A DNA stretch of 38,811 bases, from positions 1 through 38,811 of the forward strand of contig JAKIWH010000008.1 of the NCBI GenBank assembly GCA_022750125.1, read 5' to 3'. The position numbers were made by a program, and so were the translations under genes. Under the pieces are notes generated by a model, which saw only the letters and a program-made list of their open reading frames with translations, searched no databases and was not told the DNA's origin. The stretch comes from Thermoplasmata archaeon. Its GTDB lineage: Archaea; Thermoplasmatota; Thermoplasmata; Lutacidiplasmatales; UBA184. Within the stretch, counting starts at the first letter, position 1, and each line of letters opens with the position of its first letter. Positions 1 to 7,660 of the stretch are shown here, piece by piece.

Positions 1-406
1 CCCCGACCATGAGTTGGTGGTCCGCCGAGGGGAAGCTTTGGAGGAGCCGGCACTCGAAGCTCCCCAGGGTGCCCTCCAAGAGCGGCAGCCCGTCCCGGCC
101 GGGACGTACCTTGAGGTCCCGGAACTTCTCGGGTCCTGGAACGGCCCGCGCGAAGCTCTCCGAGATCGCCCGTTGGTCGTGCGCGAGCAGGTTCACCGCG
201 AACCGCCCGGTACGGGCGATCACGGGCGTGGTGTCGGCGTCGTTCGAGAGGGAGACCAGGAGCGTGGGCGGATGGAGGGAGATCGAAAGGAAGGCGTTCA
301 CGGTGAGGCCGTACGGTCGGCCCCCTTCGGCGGCGGTGACGACGGAGACGCCGGTCGCCCAGCGGGCCATGAGCGCACGGAATCGCGACGGGTCGGCCGT
401 GCTCAC
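1..406 (-). CDS. Flavin reductase-like FMN-binding protein (3' end outside window)
   Basis: Translating the minus strand from GTG at 406 gives 135 codons that run off the window edge; the ORF track does not list it. The N-terminus has the flavin-reductase signature: 'FRALMARWATGVSVVTA', then 'GLTVNAFLSISLHPPTLLVSL' split over the usual FMN-binding strands, 'FAVNLLAHDQ', and 'FECRLLQSFPSADHQLMVG' near the edge. Members of this fold bind FMN and either reduce it with NAD(P)H for a partner oxygenase or act as flavin-dependent oxidoreductases; the partner is not visible. The start overlaps the permease stop in a GTGA 4-base overlap, so the two are probably translationally coupled at the end of this operon. 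The C-terminal part, including the end of the flavin site, is missing from the window. Confidence 0.85.
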   Translation of the reverse strand, partial: MSTADPSRFRALMARWATGVSVVTAAEGGRPYGLTVNAFLSISLHPPTLLVSLSNDADTTPVIARTGRFAVNLLAHDQRAISESFARAVPGPEKFRDLKVRPGRDGLPLLEGTLGSFECRLLQSFPSADHQLMVG

Positions 407-1503
407 TCCTCCCTCCACTTGAACGTCACGATGGCCGCGAGGAAGATGGCGAGCGCGATCACGAACACGACGGCGAAGTCGAGGAGCGCCCGGGTGGGGC
501 TGTTGAACAGCATGACCGAGTTCAACCCGTCGATGACGTAGTAGAGCGGGAGGACCTTCGCGAACTCCTGGAGGAGCGGCGGGAACCCCGTCGTGGGGAA
601 GAAGGTCCCCGAGAGGAACATCATCGGGAAGGTGATGATGTTCCCGATCACGGCAGCGCTCTCGGGGCTACGGCTCACCGACCCCGCGAGCATGCCGAGC
701 GACACGAAGAGGAACGGGCCCACCATCAGGAACGGCAACATCCCGAGCGAGAGCGTCACGTGCGCCCCGAAGCCGAAGATTCCCACGAGCAGCATCACCG
801 CCGCCGAGAGGAAGGTGAGCAGGATGTACCACACGACCCGGGAGGTGAGCCACTCGGCCCGGGTGAGCGGAGTGAGGGAGAGCTGGCGGAAGAACCCCTC
901 CTTCCGGTAGGTCGAGACGAGCTCGACCATCGAGAACATCGGGCTCGTCAGGATGGAGAATCCGATGAGCCCCGGGATCAAGTAGTCGATGTACGCGAAC
1001 GACCGGCTCGTCACCGTGAGCGAATCTACCCCGATGATCGGCATCGCGTGCGCCGCCCGGAAGTTGAGCTGCGTGACCGCGGAGTTCACGGCCGCCTCGA
1101 CGAGCCCCGAGGAGCTCGGGTTCCCAGGATCCGTGTAGACGGTGAGGTTCACCGCGGAGTGTGCGGTGATGGAGGCGCCGAACCCCTGGGGGATGAGGAG
1201 TCCCACCGGATCCTCGGCGTTGAACAGGTAGTGTCCGAACTGCGAGGGGTCCATCGGCCCGACAAAGTTGAGTTTGACGAGGCCGGTCGCGTTGAGCGCA
1301 TCGAGGAACGCGGTCGTCGAGTTCGAGTGGTCGAGGAGGAGCGTGGGGAGGTCGACCGCGGTCGTCGCGCTCCCGGAGAAGATGAGCCCAAAGAGTCCGA
1401 TCAGGATGATCGGGAAGACGAGGGAGAAGAACAGCCCGATCGGGTTGCGCGTGTACTGGCGGGCGACGATGGGCAGATCCGCCGCGACGCGGAAGAGCTT
1501 CAC
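403..1503 (-). CDS. ABC-2 type transporter permease
   Basis: This 366-aa membrane protein is the permease half of an ABC exporter (drug, lipid or polysaccharide class). One hydrophobic segment lies at residues about 21-44, followed by an extracytoplasmic region of roughly 130 residues, then about five membrane segments in the C-terminal half, including the ABC-2 pattern around 'GNIITFPMMFLSGTFFP' and a final helix before 'TFKWREE'. GTG at 1503 is chosen because it overlaps the ATPase stop (GTGA) and because upstream codons of the long 1195-aa ORF are a shadow of the ATPase and glycosidase. Gene order ATPase-permease is typical of the DrrAB/NodIJ class. Substrate cannot be told from sequence; the neighbouring glycosidase could hint at a carbohydrate link, but this is inference. 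Confidence 0.9.
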   Translation of the reverse strand: MKLFRVAADLPIVARQYTRNPIGLFFSLVFPIILIGLFGLIFSGSATTAVDLPTLLLDHSNSTTAFLDALNATGLVKLNFVGPMDPSQFGHYLFNAEDPVGLLIPQGFGASITAHSAVNLTVYTDPGNPSSSGLVEAAVNSAVTQLNFRAAHAMPIIGVDSLTVTSRSFAYIDYLIPGLIGFSILTSPMFSMVELVSTYRKEGFFRQLSLTPLTRAEWLTSRVVWYILLTFLSAAVMLLVGIFGFGAHVTLSLGMLPFLMVGPFLFVSLGMLAGSVSRSPESAAVIGNIITFPMMFLSGTFFPTTGFPPLLQEFAKVLPLYYVIDGLNSVMLFNSPTRALLDFAVVFVIALAIFLAAIVTFKWREE

Positions 1504-2429
1504 GCCGCCTCCGACTTGATCACACCGTCGTCCATCCGGCCCACGAGCCGGACGAACACGTCCTCGAGGGTGTCCCGCACCACCGAAAAGCGCTCCCACG
1601 GGAGCCGGCTCTCTTGGAGCGCCGCGAGCACCTTGAGCGCGTCCTCCTTCTCGCGGAGCTCCACCTCGACGTGGTGGTTCTCCGCCGTCACCGCGAACGG
1701 GATGTGGCTCGCGAGGTACCGCGCGACCTCGGGCCCCGCCTCGAAGCGCAGCCGGTCCGGCCGTCCGTGCGCGGCCACGATCGTCTCGGGGGGTCCGCGG
1801 GCGATGATCTTCCCGTGGTGGATGATCGCGACGTCGTCCGCGAGGAGCGACGCCTCCTCGAGGTAGTGCGTCGTGAGGAACACCGTCCGTCCGTCCGCCT
1901 TGAGCGAGCGGATCACCTCCCAGATCCCGCGGCGCGCCTGCGGGTCGAGGCCGGTCGTCGGCTCGTCGAGGAACAGCACCTTCGGGTCGTTCACGAGCGA
2001 GAGCGCGAGGCCGAGCTTCTGTTTCTGCCCCCCGGAGAGGGTGTCGAACTTGGCGTCCGCCTTCTCCTCGAGGTACACGCGCTTCAGGATCGCGATCGGG
2101 TCCGCGGGGGTGGCGAACAGGCGAGCGTAGTACTCGATCGCCTCGCGTGGGTGGATCTTCTCGAAGAACCGGAACTCCTGCGGGATGACGCCGATCCGCT
2201 GGTGGAGCTTCGCCCCGTCCTTCCACGGGTCGAGTCCCAGCACCTCCACGGTCCCCGCGCTCCGGTTCCGTAGCCCCTCGAGGATCTCGACGGTCGTCGT
2301 CTTGCCGGCGCCGTTCGGGCCGAGGAAGGCGAAGACGTGGCCCTCGGGCACTTCGAAGCTCACGCCGTCCACCGCCCGGACCGGGCCGTAGGCCTTCGCG
2401 AGCCCCTCGACCCGTATCGCGCTCGGCAC
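1500..2429 (-). CDS. ABC-2 exporter ATP-binding protein (DrrA/CcmA type)
   Basis: This 309-aa ABC ATPase drives the adjacent ABC-2 permease. Visible motifs: Walker A 'GPNGAGKT' (37-44), Q-loop glutamine in 'VIPQEF' (about 84), signature 'LSGGQ' (131-135), Walker B with D-loop 'LFLDEPTTGLDP' (about 152-162) and H-loop 'TTHYLEEA' (about 188). The 100-residue tail beyond the nucleotide-binding domain, ending 'DTLEDVFVRLVGR', matches the C-terminal extension common in DrrA-type ATPases. Start is GTG at 2429; an AT-richer 'cttaac' box about 24 bp upstream on the coding strand could allow independent transcription. The gene overlaps the permease by 4 bases, so the two form a unit. Confidence 0.95.
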   Translation of the reverse strand: MPSAIRVEGLAKAYGPVRAVDGVSFEVPEGHVFAFLGPNGAGKTTTVEILEGLRNRSAGTVEVLGLDPWKDGAKLHQRIGVIPQEFRFFEKIHPREAIEYYARLFATPADPIAILKRVYLEEKADAKFDTLSGGQKQKLGLALSLVNDPKVLFLDEPTTGLDPQARRGIWEVIRSLKADGRTVFLTTHYLEEASLLADDVAIIHHGKIIARGPPETIVAAHGRPDRLRFEAGPEVARYLASHIPFAVTAENHHVEVELREKEDALKVLAALQESRLPWERFSVVRDTLEDVFVRLVGRMDDGVIKSEAA

Positions 2430-2462
2430 GGCCGACCCGACGCCCGCCTCGGGTTAAGAGGT

Positions 2463-4670
2463 CTATCGGTCGACGGTGATCGAGAGGCGAGCGGAGCGGC
2501 TCGCAGCCGACGTTTCGCCGCCGGGACCGGTGAGGGTCACGGGGGAGGGACCCGAGTACTCCGCCTCGAGCCGGTGCCCCTCCCGGTGCAGGTCGAGACG
2601 CCCACCGCCGAGCCGCACGCCCCGGAGCGAGGCGTGCTCCCACCCGGGCGGGAGGTCCGGCCGGAGGTGGATCCTCCCCTCGCCGAGCTCGGGGTCGATG
2701 CCCCACAACCTCTCGAAGAGGAGCGCGAGGAACGGAGCGAACGACATCCCGAGGAGGAAGCAGGAGTTCCACGGCTCGGGGCGGTCGCCGCGGTAGCATT
2801 CGTTCGCGTAGCCGCGCTCCGCGACGAGCGTCCGGGCGAGCAGCTCGAGGTACCCGAGCCCGAGCTCCCGTTCGCCGGCCGCGAGCGCCGCCTCGGCGGC
2901 CCACCCGGTCGCGATCGGCCAGACCTGCCCCTCGTGGTAGGCGAGCGGGTCGAACCGAGGGTCCCGGTTCGAGAGGGTCCGTACCCCCCACGGGGTCGAA
3001 AGGTCCTCTTCCGCGGCACGCCGCACGACCGCGCGCGCGTGCGGCACGGGCAGCAACCCCGCCGCGACCGCGCGCAGCGCGTTCGGCCGGAGCGTCCGGA
3101 CGGGCGCGCCGTTGCGGATCGAGTCCGCGAGGTACCGCTCCTCGGGCCAATCGTACGCGCGGGGCAGCTCCACCTCGAGCCGTCGCGCCGCCTGCGCGGC
3201 CGCGCTGGCCGCCTCCCGCTCCCCACCGTGCCCCTCGAGCTCGGCGAGCGAGCGGAGCGCCTCGATCCCGAGCACCTGGACATCGATCGCATGGTCGCGA
3301 CGGTCCGCCGAGTCCCAGATCGTGGTGTCCACCGAGTCGATCCCGAACCGCACGTCCGAGAGCCCCTCGGTGGCCGCGGTCATGGAGGCGACCTCGCCGC
3401 CGTTCCGGATCCACCCCGTGGAGGGGTCCTGCCGCGCCGCGAGCCACGCACCGACCCTGCGAAGCGCCGGTCGAAGGTCGCGGGAGAGCCGCGCGTCCCC
3501 GGTGTGGTCGAGGTGCCGCCGAACTACCCCCGGGTAGTACAGGGTAGTGTCCGAGGTCCCGTACAGGAAGACGGGGCCCGGCGAGAGCTGCATCGGGAGC
3601 TCCCCCGGCTCCGCGCCCAGGATGGGTAGGCGCACCGGCGACTGGAAATCGAACACCGATCGAAGGGAGCGATCCGCCCAGGCGGCGTCCCCCATCCAGA
3701 GGACGGCGGGGAGCATCCAGGCGAGGTCCCGGCACCAGATCGCCGAGTACCACGGAACGCCGGCCCGGAGCCCGGTGAGACCTCGGAGCGGTGCGTAGTA
3801 GAGGGAGCGGAGAGCGCCCCGGGCGAGGGAGTAGGCTGCCTCGATCTGCGGCGCCTCGGGTAGCGAGAGCGTTGGCGTGTACGCCTCCCACTCCTCGTAG
3901 TACGCCTCGAGCAGGCCCGCCTCCCCGGCGCGGGCGGACGGTCTCCGACGCTCGGTGGCCCTGCGCACGTTCCTGTCGAGACCTCCCCACAGATCGAGGC
4001 GCAGCCGCGCGGGATCGGATTCCGAGGCTGCGAGGCTCCAGCTCGCCCCGAGCTCCCGGAGCTCACCGCGGAATCGGACACCGTCCCACGCTCGTCCGTC
4101 CCGGGTCCAACCCGTAGGTGCCGGCGTCGACTCGAGACAGAAGGCGGAGCCGGCGGCCGCCACGAGAAGTCGCTGGCCCAGGAGCTCGGCCGAGTACTCG
4201 TACGGCTTCACCCCCTCGAGAAGGAGCGGCGCGAGGAACGGTTCGAGCATGCACTCGACCACCACCGGCCGACGCTCGGACCCTTCGACAGAAACCTCGA
4301 GGTCCCTAGCAACGCCGGGGGGCGAGAGCAGCGGGTAAACGTGCTGACGGAGACGAACGTCGCCCGCCCCGTGCTCGCTCTCGACCTTCGTCCGATGCAC
4401 GCGGAGCCGCCGGAACGCCGGCTCGAGTCCCGCGATGCCCCCGGGCGACCCGAAGCGCACCTTCCAACCTGCGACGAGGCGGATGCCGTCGACGCTCACG
4501 CCCGCCCACTCGACGCGGGCTCCCCGGCACTCCCGGGTCCAGGTGAACTCTCCCGAGCCCGAGAGGATCCCTTCGGAGCGGGGACCGGTGAGAAGTACGG
4601 GCTGGTCCGGCTCCGGGCTACGGCTCTCCCAGAGGAGCTCCGCCGGTCGCGCGCCAGCTCGGGGGCTCAC
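2463..4670 (-). CDS. Glycogen-debranching-enzyme-like (alpha/alpha)6-barrel glycosidase
   Basis: This 735-aa protein resembles the amylo-alpha-1,6-glucosidase/GDE C-terminal family. Residues about 1-260 look like a beta-rich N-terminal domain. Residues about 275-655 carry barrel motifs typical of these glycosidases: 'PWYSAIWCRDLAWMLPAV' (306-323), 'STGWIRNGGEV', 'DTTIWDSAD' (448-456), 'WGVRTLSNRDPRFDPLAYH' (561-579) and 'EGQVWPIATGW' (580-590). Residues about 660-735 form a short beta-rich C-terminal segment. The start is GTG at 4670, overlapping the upstream stop in a GTGA 4-base overlap; the ATG at 4706 would give a 40-base overlap and is less likely. No signal peptide is seen, so a cytoplasmic role in alpha-glucan or oligosaccharide breakdown is likely. 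Exact linkage specificity is unknown. The 157-aa gene upstream is coupled to it. Confidence 0.82.
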   Translation of the reverse strand: MSPRAGARPAELLWESRSPEPDQPVLLTGPRSEGILSGSGEFTWTRECRGARVEWAGVSVDGIRLVAGWKVRFGSPGGIAGLEPAFRRLRVHRTKVESEHGAGDVRLRQHVYPLLSPPGVARDLEVSVEGSERRPVVVECMLEPFLAPLLLEGVKPYEYSAELLGQRLLVAAAGSAFCLESTPAPTGWTRDGRAWDGVRFRGELRELGASWSLAASESDPARLRLDLWGGLDRNVRRATERRRPSARAGEAGLLEAYYEEWEAYTPTLSLPEAPQIEAAYSLARGALRSLYYAPLRGLTGLRAGVPWYSAIWCRDLAWMLPAVLWMGDAAWADRSLRSVFDFQSPVRLPILGAEPGELPMQLSPGPVFLYGTSDTTLYYPGVVRRHLDHTGDARLSRDLRPALRRVGAWLAARQDPSTGWIRNGGEVASMTAATEGLSDVRFGIDSVDTTIWDSADRRDHAIDVQVLGIEALRSLAELEGHGGEREAASAAAQAARRLEVELPRAYDWPEERYLADSIRNGAPVRTLRPNALRAVAAGLLPVPHARAVVRRAAEEDLSTPWGVRTLSNRDPRFDPLAYHEGQVWPIATGWAAEAALAAGERELGLGYLELLARTLVAERGYANECYRGDRPEPWNSCFLLGMSFAPFLALLFERLWGIDPELGEGRIHLRPDLPPGWEHASLRGVRLGGGRLDLHREGHRLEAEYSGPSPVTLTGPGGETSAASRSARLSITVDR

Positions 4671-5140
4671 GCATCCGCCTCGAACCGCTCGGTGAACTCG
4701 ATCCACGCCACGGGGGGGATGGCGACGCTTCGGAGCTCGAGCCGGACCGTGTGCATCCCCGGGGACACGGTCGCGCTCTCGAATCGGAATCGGTGGCGAA
4801 CGCCCACCGGAAGTTCCACCGGGGCGCGCGCGTCGATCGACGCGAAGCTCCGCTCCCTCCCCGTGGAGCAGGGGTCGACGAACGCCCGCTCGCCGGGGAC
4901 GGGGGTACTGTCGACGCGTGCGGAGAGGGAGGAGAACGCACCCGTGCGCAGCGGGGGGTTCCGAAGTTCGAAACGGAGGCCGTTCGACGCCGAACGGAAG
5001 GAGGAAGGTTCGAGCATGTTTTCCCGGAGCAGCTCGGCGCTCCGGAGGAGACCCGCGAGGGAATCGGTTCCGAACGCCCAGCCGATCACCGCTCCCTGCT
5101 CGAGGAGCGCAAGCCGGCTGCGGATCGAGCGGAGGTCCAT
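4667..5140 (-). CDS. Uncharacterised 157-aa protein coupled to the debranching-like enzyme
   Basis: I do not recognise this family. From ATG at 5140 the protein is 157 aa, with a helical N-terminus ('MDLRSIRSRLALLEQGAVIGWAFGTD', residues 1-26, quoted here as two runs 1-20 and 21-26 of one helix) and a beta-rich remainder ending 'VAWIEFTERFEADA'. Alternating hydrophobic stretches such as 'HTVRLELRSVAIP' suggest a beta-sandwich. There is no signal peptide or membrane helix. The longer ORF start at 5341 is rejected because a TATA-like 'aataaat' sits 25 bp before the ATG at 5140, which fits a leaderless transcript. The stop overlaps the glycosidase start, so the protein may be a chaperone, regulator or accessory domain for that enzyme (inference). 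Confidence 0.72.
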   Translation of the reverse strand: MDLRSIRSRLALLEQGAVIGWAFGTDSLAGLLRSAELLRENMLEPSSFRSASNGLRFELRNPPLRTGAFSSLSARVDSTPVPGERAFVDPCSTGRERSFASIDARAPVELPVGVRHRFRFESATVSPGMHTVRLELRSVAIPPVAWIEFTERFEADA

Positions 5141-5160
5141 TCCCCCGGGAGCGAGCTGGG

Positions 5161-5168
5161 ATTTATTC
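5161..5168 (-). promoter_or_regulatory. TATA-like box for the 157-aa gene and downstream operon
   Basis: On the coding (minus) strand the sequence reads 'aataaat' in an otherwise GC-rich stretch. Its centre is about 25 bp from the ATG at 5140, the distance expected for archaeal TBP-dependent leaderless initiation. Confidence 0.6.
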
Positions 5169-5372
5169 GTTCGCCGGCGGGGGAGGCCCCACGGCTTCTC
5201 CGGACGGAGAGTAGCTCTCCGGCCGGGGCAAGCCTGACGGGCCGCCCCGCGGGGTGGGCCGCGGAGCGGTCGGACGCGTCGGCCGCGGCCCGAGGGCCGC
5301 CCAGTGCACCAGCGTCCGTCCGCGTCGGTCCAGGGGGACACCGAATCCCGCCCGGCGATCCCGCGACGTCAC
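5163..5372 (-). CDS. Possible small proline-rich protein (69 aa), leaderless GTG start
   Basis: A 69-aa ORF starts at GTG 5372 and ends just inside the TATA box of the next gene. It reads 'VTSRDRRAGFGVPLDRRGRT' then 'LVHWAALGP', followed by a proline/glycine/arginine-rich tail ending 'PPPPANE'. No family is recognised. The argument for reality is position: a clear AT-rich box 'taaata' lies 24.5 bp upstream of the GTG, the same spacing as other leaderless genes here. Against it, the composition is typical of random ORFs in GC-rich DNA, and the region could instead be a non-coding leader or small RNA. Treat as tentative. Confidence 0.3.
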   Translation of the reverse strand: MTSRDRRAGFGVPLDRRGRTLVHWAALGPRPTRPTAPRPTPRGGPSGLPRPESYSPSGEAVGPPPPANE

Positions 5373-5393
5373 GGTAGGACGAACGACCGACGA

Positions 5394-5426
5394 TATTTAG
5401 CTACGTTTCCGTTAAATCCGTTAAAT
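5394..5426 (-). promoter_or_regulatory. AT-rich promoter with tandem 9-bp repeat
   Basis: This is a sharply AT-rich tract. It holds a TATA-like 'taaata' (5394-5399, minus strand) and, 10 bp further upstream, two perfect adjacent copies of the 9-mer CCGTTAAAT (5409-5417 and 5418-5426, plus-strand reading). The arrangement suggests a promoter for minus-strand transcription towards 5372, with the repeat as a candidate activator or regulator site. The CARF-like gene just upstream ends within the same tract. Confidence 0.5.
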
Positions 5427-5438
5427 GCGAAAATGCAG

Positions 5439-6284
5439 TTAAGGGATGGTGGTGCTCGTCGGAGGTTCCTGGCCGAAGAGCGCGAGCGCGAGCCTCCCTT
5501 GGGGCGTGATCCCGACGCGCCCCCGCGCACCGCTCCGCTCGCCGGCGACGAACCCCCACCGGTTCTCGAGCGGCTCCAAGCGGTTGCGGAGCCGGCTGTG
5601 CTGCGCCTGCGGTGAAGGGGAGTGTCCCCCGCCGTCCGCCGGTCGATCGAGTCCCAGCTCCCGGATGAGCTCGCGTTTCGCGAGCCGGCCTCCGCGGCGG
5701 TCGAGCGCTTCGAGCACCTCGACGAGCTCGCGCGACGGCGCGCGAAGCTCGTACACCGAGACCGGGTCGATCCGGGCGACGACATCGTTCACCGTGCGTA
5801 CCTTCGGGGTGAGTCCCGAGTACCACGCCCGGGAGACCTGCACGTAGTACGGCTCCCCTTTCCACAGCATGCAGGCGAGGGTGCCGGCGATCGCCGTGAT
5901 CTTCGTTCCGGTCGAGACGTTCACGCGGATCGGCACGACGTCGAGCGCGTGGCGGTCGGTGCGCCGCTCGGCTGCGAAGATCCTCCGCAGCGCCGCGAGC
6001 GCCCCGAAGACGTCCCAGATATCGGTGCGCACGAGCCGCACCTCGACCGGCCACGGGGCCCGGGCCAGTCGCCGGCGCACCTCCTCGACGAACGGCTCGG
6101 CCGCGTCGGCGCTCTCGCGGGTGAGCAGGTACACCCGGTCCGCGCGCTCGCGAAGGACCGGCTCGACCACCCGCTCCACCTCGAAGCCGACCGGGGCGAG
6201 GTGGATCCGGGCGTGCGGGTCCCCCACGACCGCGCGGGCCGCCACGGACCGCGGGCTTCGGCGCCGAGAAGGACGGGACGGCAT
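5439..6284 (-). CDS. CARF-like domain / winged-helix transcriptional regulator (HFX_2341-like)
   Basis: This 281-aa protein starts with a Rossmann-like domain: 'ARIHLAPVGFEVERVVEPVL' (residues 25-44) and 'RADRVYLLTRE', then 'PIRVNVSTGTKITAIAG' (118-134), the strand-loop motif seen in CARF and HFX_2341-type archaeal regulators. Residues about 183-270 form a winged helix-turn-helix ('LVEVLEALDRRGGRLAKREL', then 'HSRLRNRLEPLENRWGFV'). Family knowledge suggests a ligand-sensing (nucleotide or cyclic oligoadenylate-like) DNA-binding protein. No CRISPR array or cas operon is visible, so it may be a stand-alone regulator. ATG at 6284 is the annotated start, but residues 1-24 are arginine-rich and the true start could be slightly downstream. 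It is divergent from the gene at 6386. Confidence 0.8.
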   Translation of the reverse strand: MPSRPSRRRSPRSVAARAVVGDPHARIHLAPVGFEVERVVEPVLRERADRVYLLTRESADAAEPFVEEVRRRLARAPWPVEVRLVRTDIWDVFGALAALRRIFAAERRTDRHALDVVPIRVNVSTGTKITAIAGTLACMLWKGEPYYVQVSRAWYSGLTPKVRTVNDVVARIDPVSVYELRAPSRELVEVLEALDRRGGRLAKRELIRELGLDRPADGGGHSPSPQAQHSRLRNRLEPLENRWGFVAGERSGARGRVGITPQGRLALALFGQEPPTSTTIP

Positions 6285-6385
6285 CGGTAGAGTAACCGTC
6301 CGAGCGGCCCGGCGGTTAAGAGGCTCGCGCCGACGGCCGGCGCGCGCGCAAACGGCTATGGGGCTCGGCTCGTCTCGAGCCGTCC

Positions 6386-7651
6386 GTGCCGGAGGAGAGC
6401 GAGTCCTGGAAACCTCAGTCGCTCCTCGCGGCCGCCTACCGGGCCGCCGTGACCGGTGCGGACGGCTACCGCGCGGTACGCTCGGCGCTGCGCGTCGACC
6501 GAGGAATACTCCGGCTCGGCAACCGGTTCGCGCCGATCGGACGGTACCGGGAGATCGCGTTCGTGGCGCTCGGGAACGCCTCCGCCTCGCTCGCGCTCGC
6601 AGCGTCGGAAGCCCTCGGGGAGCGGCTCACCCAGGGGTACGCCGCCGGACCGGTGGCGCTCCCCGAGAGCGTGCCGTTCCACTCGCTCGTCGTGCCCTCT
6701 CCCGTCCCCGGCACCTCGCAAGGGCTCGAGGCCTCGCACGCGGTGCTCGAGCTCGCTGCCGGTCTCGGCGAGCCCGACCTCCTGCTCCTGCTCTTGAGCC
6801 CGGGTGCCGCGGGCTCGCTCGTGGAGCCTCCCACGGGGATGGACGGGAAGTCGTGGGGAGAGCTGCTCCAGCGCGCGTCCCGCGAGCTCGGTTCCGTCGA
6901 GGCGGGGCTGCTCGCGCGGGTCTTCGGCTCGGGGAGCACCGGAGGGCGTCTTCCTTCCTTGACCGGGGCCGACGTGGAGACGCTCATCGTTGAGGAGGGT
7001 CTCGGTGGGGCGCTCGTCGGCGGCGGTCCGACCATTCCGGTCACCGAGGAGGAACGGGCGCGGGCGGCCGCCCTGCTCGGCCGGCTCGGCGAGCCGGCCC
7101 GAGGACTCTCCTCCAGTTCGGAAGCGGCGGGCCGGCCCGCGGTCCGCACCCCCTCCCGGCCGGTCGTGGTGGCGGGCCCGGCCGACGCGATCCGCTCCGC
7201 GGGCGACGCTCTCGTCGACCGTCGTTGGTTCACCCGGCTCGGGACACTCTCGACACCGCTCCCCCCAGCGGCCGCGGCGGCGCTGCTCCTCGAGCGAGGG
7301 GAGGCGGAGCTCCGTGCCCTCGGGGGCCGTCTTCCCGCGATCGGAAGCAGGGGAAGCACGGCCTCCCAGGGGCTCGCGGTGTTCGCGGGGGTCACGCTCG
7401 GGGGCCCCGAAGGGGCGCTGCCCGCCGGTGCCGCGGAGAGCTTCCTGGAGGCGGCGCGCTCCGGCCTCTCCCGCCGGGAGTCGGTGGTCGCGCTCCTGCC
7501 CACCCACGGCGGAGAGGAAGGGCCCGGAGCCGGGAGGTTCCTCCATCTCGACGCGAAGGGAAGCCCGGTGCGGGGAGGACTTCCGATGCGGGCCGGTATC
7601 ACGGACGTCGGCTCGGTCGCGCTTCTCCTCTTGCCGGCTCCCGCCGGGTAG
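6386..7651 (+). CDS. Glycerate-2-kinase-fold (GckA/MOFRL) protein with degraded catalytic motifs
   Basis: The 421-aa protein follows the whole two-domain plan of glycerate 2-kinase (DUF4147 plus MOFRL), but the diagnostic motifs are changed. 'GNASAS' (63-68) stands where GKA(A/S) with its catalytic lysine is expected; 'PSPVPG' (104-109) replaces the GHPxPD region; 'SPGAAGSL' (138-145) replaces SGGGSAL; 'GSTGGRL' (183-189) replaces KGGRL; 'GGGPTIP' (212-218) retains the SGPTxP-like turn; the TDGxDG motif is replaced by 'PTHGGEEGPGAG'. The C-terminus 'GITDVGSVALLLL' still resembles the TGTNVxDL end. It is therefore probably an inactive paralogue or has a different substrate; sequencing error would not explain such scattered changes. 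Start is GTG at 6386. The MFS exporter begins 9 bp after it, suggesting an operon. Confidence 0.72.
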   Translation: MPEESESWKPQSLLAAAYRAAVTGADGYRAVRSALRVDRGILRLGNRFAPIGRYREIAFVALGNASASLALAASEALGERLTQGYAAGPVALPESVPFHSLVVPSPVPGTSQGLEASHAVLELAAGLGEPDLLLLLLSPGAAGSLVEPPTGMDGKSWGELLQRASRELGSVEAGLLARVFGSGSTGGRLPSLTGADVETLIVEEGLGGALVGGGPTIPVTEEERARAAALLGRLGEPARGLSSSSEAAGRPAVRTPSRPVVVAGPADAIRSAGDALVDRRWFTRLGTLSTPLPPAAAAALLLERGEAELRALGGRLPAIGSRGSTASQGLAVFAGVTLGGPEGALPAGAAESFLEAARSGLSRRESVVALLPTHGGEEGPGAGRFLHLDAKGSPVRGGLPMRAGITDVGSVALLLLPAPAG

Positions 7652-7660
7652 GAGCTCCCT

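Noticed and set aside
1-60. Frameshift near the end of the flavin reductase fragment
   Set aside because: On careful re-reading the frame is continuous ('LLQSFPSADHQLMVG'); the first impression came from miscounting a C-run.
403-3990. A 1195-aa minus-strand ORF that looks like one giant protein
   Set aside because: Only its last 366 codons are real (the ABC-2 permease). The rest is an arginine/proline-rich shadow of the ATPase and glycosidase genes in another frame.
5304-5615. Plus-strand ORFs in the 5.1-5.6 kb interval
   Set aside because: They cross the AT-rich promoter tract and the CARF-like gene's 3' end, with shadow-like composition and no start signals.
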